From Bacteroidota bacterium (lineage in GTDB: Bacteria > Bacteroidota > Bacteroidia > Bacteroidales > VadinHA17), in the NCBI GenBank assembly GCA_030631445.1, contig DAOVLD010000122.1:1-5972 (forward strand): a stretch of 5,972 nucleotides of DNA, given 5' to 3'. Every line of letters starts with the position of its first letter. The stretch's first letter is position 1. Position numbers and translations under genes: made by a program. The notes beneath the pieces were generated by a model. It was not told the origin of the DNA and did not search any database. It was given only the letters and a program-made list of their open reading frames with translations. Positions 5,493 to 5,972 of the stretch are shown one piece after another.

Positions 5493-5972
5493 TTATTCGG
5501 AAACCATATCAATATACGCCTTGTTAATCAGGTGATTATCTTGAATTTCGAGTTTTAACATCAGGTTTTTTATGGTTTGTAATGCTTCATTTTTACTTGT
5601 ATTATCCTGCATCACAAATTCAAGCTCAATAAAATTTCCAAGGTCATTAACCTGGTCAAAGTGGATTCGGGTAAAACCAATTTTATATAAAGTACGTTGC
5701 TTTTTGATAATTCCGCGAACTCCCAGAGAAGAGGCCAGAATACTTCGCAGGTTCTCAGGTTCATTTGTTACGGATATCTGGTATTGAGACACCTTAGGTC
5801 CGCTTGAATCAGCCCTTATATAGTAAATAAGTTCTCCTGATCCGGAATTAAAAATACGAAGTTTTAGTCTGCCTTTGGAAATTTTAAAGAATATATCCTC
5901 CTGCCATATCTGTTCACCTGGAATGTTACTTAAGGTTTCTGCAATCATTTTTTGCCGGTTAAAATTGCTTGC
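5493..5972 (-). CDS. CYTH-domain protein, class IV adenylate cyclase-like; N-terminus beyond window
   Basis: CYTH proteins form an eight-stranded beta tunnel that binds a triphosphate; members include class IV (CyaB-type) adenylate cyclases and thiamine or inorganic triphosphatases. The frame is open through the window edge: eight codons (ASNFNRQK) precede the Met at 5948, which is unlikely to be the true start because the first tunnel strand, with the family's ExExK motif, must lie upstream. Seen, numbering from that Met: QEDIFFKISKGRLKLRIF (16-33), ELIYYIRAD (39-47), then about residues 82-112 with KKQRTLYKIGFTRIHFDQV and NFIELE, and a C-terminal LINKAYIDM. The basic residues in GRLKLR and YYIR and the acidic residues in the late strands match the expected phosphate and metal ligands. 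QEDIFF, GRLKLRIF and ELIYY fit the class IV cyclase branch best. Activity cannot be judged without the missing N-terminus. Confidence 0.8.
   Translation of the reverse strand, partial: ASNFNRQKMIAETLSNIPGEQIWQEDIFFKISKGRLKLRIFNSGSGELIYYIRADSSGPKVSQYQISVTNEPENLRSILASSLGVRGIIKKQRTLYKIGFTRIHFDQVNDLGNFIELEFVMQDNTSKNEALQTIKNLMLKLEIQDNHLINKAYIDMVSE

Noticed and set aside
5572..5787. Plus-strand open frame of 71 codons
   Set aside because: Antisense to the CYTH gene, which has clear motifs in its own frame.

Overview
The window looks like chromosomal sequence from a member of the Bacteroidota, perhaps a Bacteroidales/Marinilabiliales-type organism. That is an inference from low-GC coding style, AT-rich spacers with short degenerate tandem repeats, and the kinds of protein present: an M16C presequence-protease-like peptidase, a signal-less BtuF-like protein of a type I associate with Bacteroidota, and a CYTH protein. 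Every supported gene is on the minus strand, so transcription runs from high to low coordinates. No rRNA, tRNA, insertion sequence or CRISPR array was seen.

In transcription order: (1) 5972-5493 is a CYTH-domain protein whose start lies outside the window. (2) 5492-5149 is a 344-base spacer without a convincing gene. It holds a heptamer tandem repeat, a large imperfect hairpin that shares one arm with that repeat, a degenerate nonamer array and an 8-bp inverted repeat. (3) 5148-3109 is a probable operon: a membrane-anchored alpha/beta hydrolase, a 51-residue single-span membrane protein, and a cytosolic BtuF-like helical-backbone metal receptor. The small ORF lies directly in frame with the receptor gene and is separated from it only by one TAA codon. 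(4) 3108-2881 is an AT-rich spacer with two octamer tandem arrays and an extended -10-like promoter. One array runs into the end of the receptor gene. (5) 2880-1 is a probable two-gene unit: a CoA-disulfide-reductase/NADH-oxidase-type flavoprotein, then the N-terminal half of a zinc M16C peptidase running off the window.

No new multi-gene defence or metabolic system is evident; most genes belong to recognisable families. The items most worth a second look are the peptidase reading frame, which keeps a lipobox-like remnant but has no ATG or proper signal peptide; the unrecognised 51-aa membrane ORF fused in frame, but for one stop, to the receptor; and the clustered repeat arrays of periods 7, 8 and 9 in the two spacers, one of which supplies the last codons of a gene.
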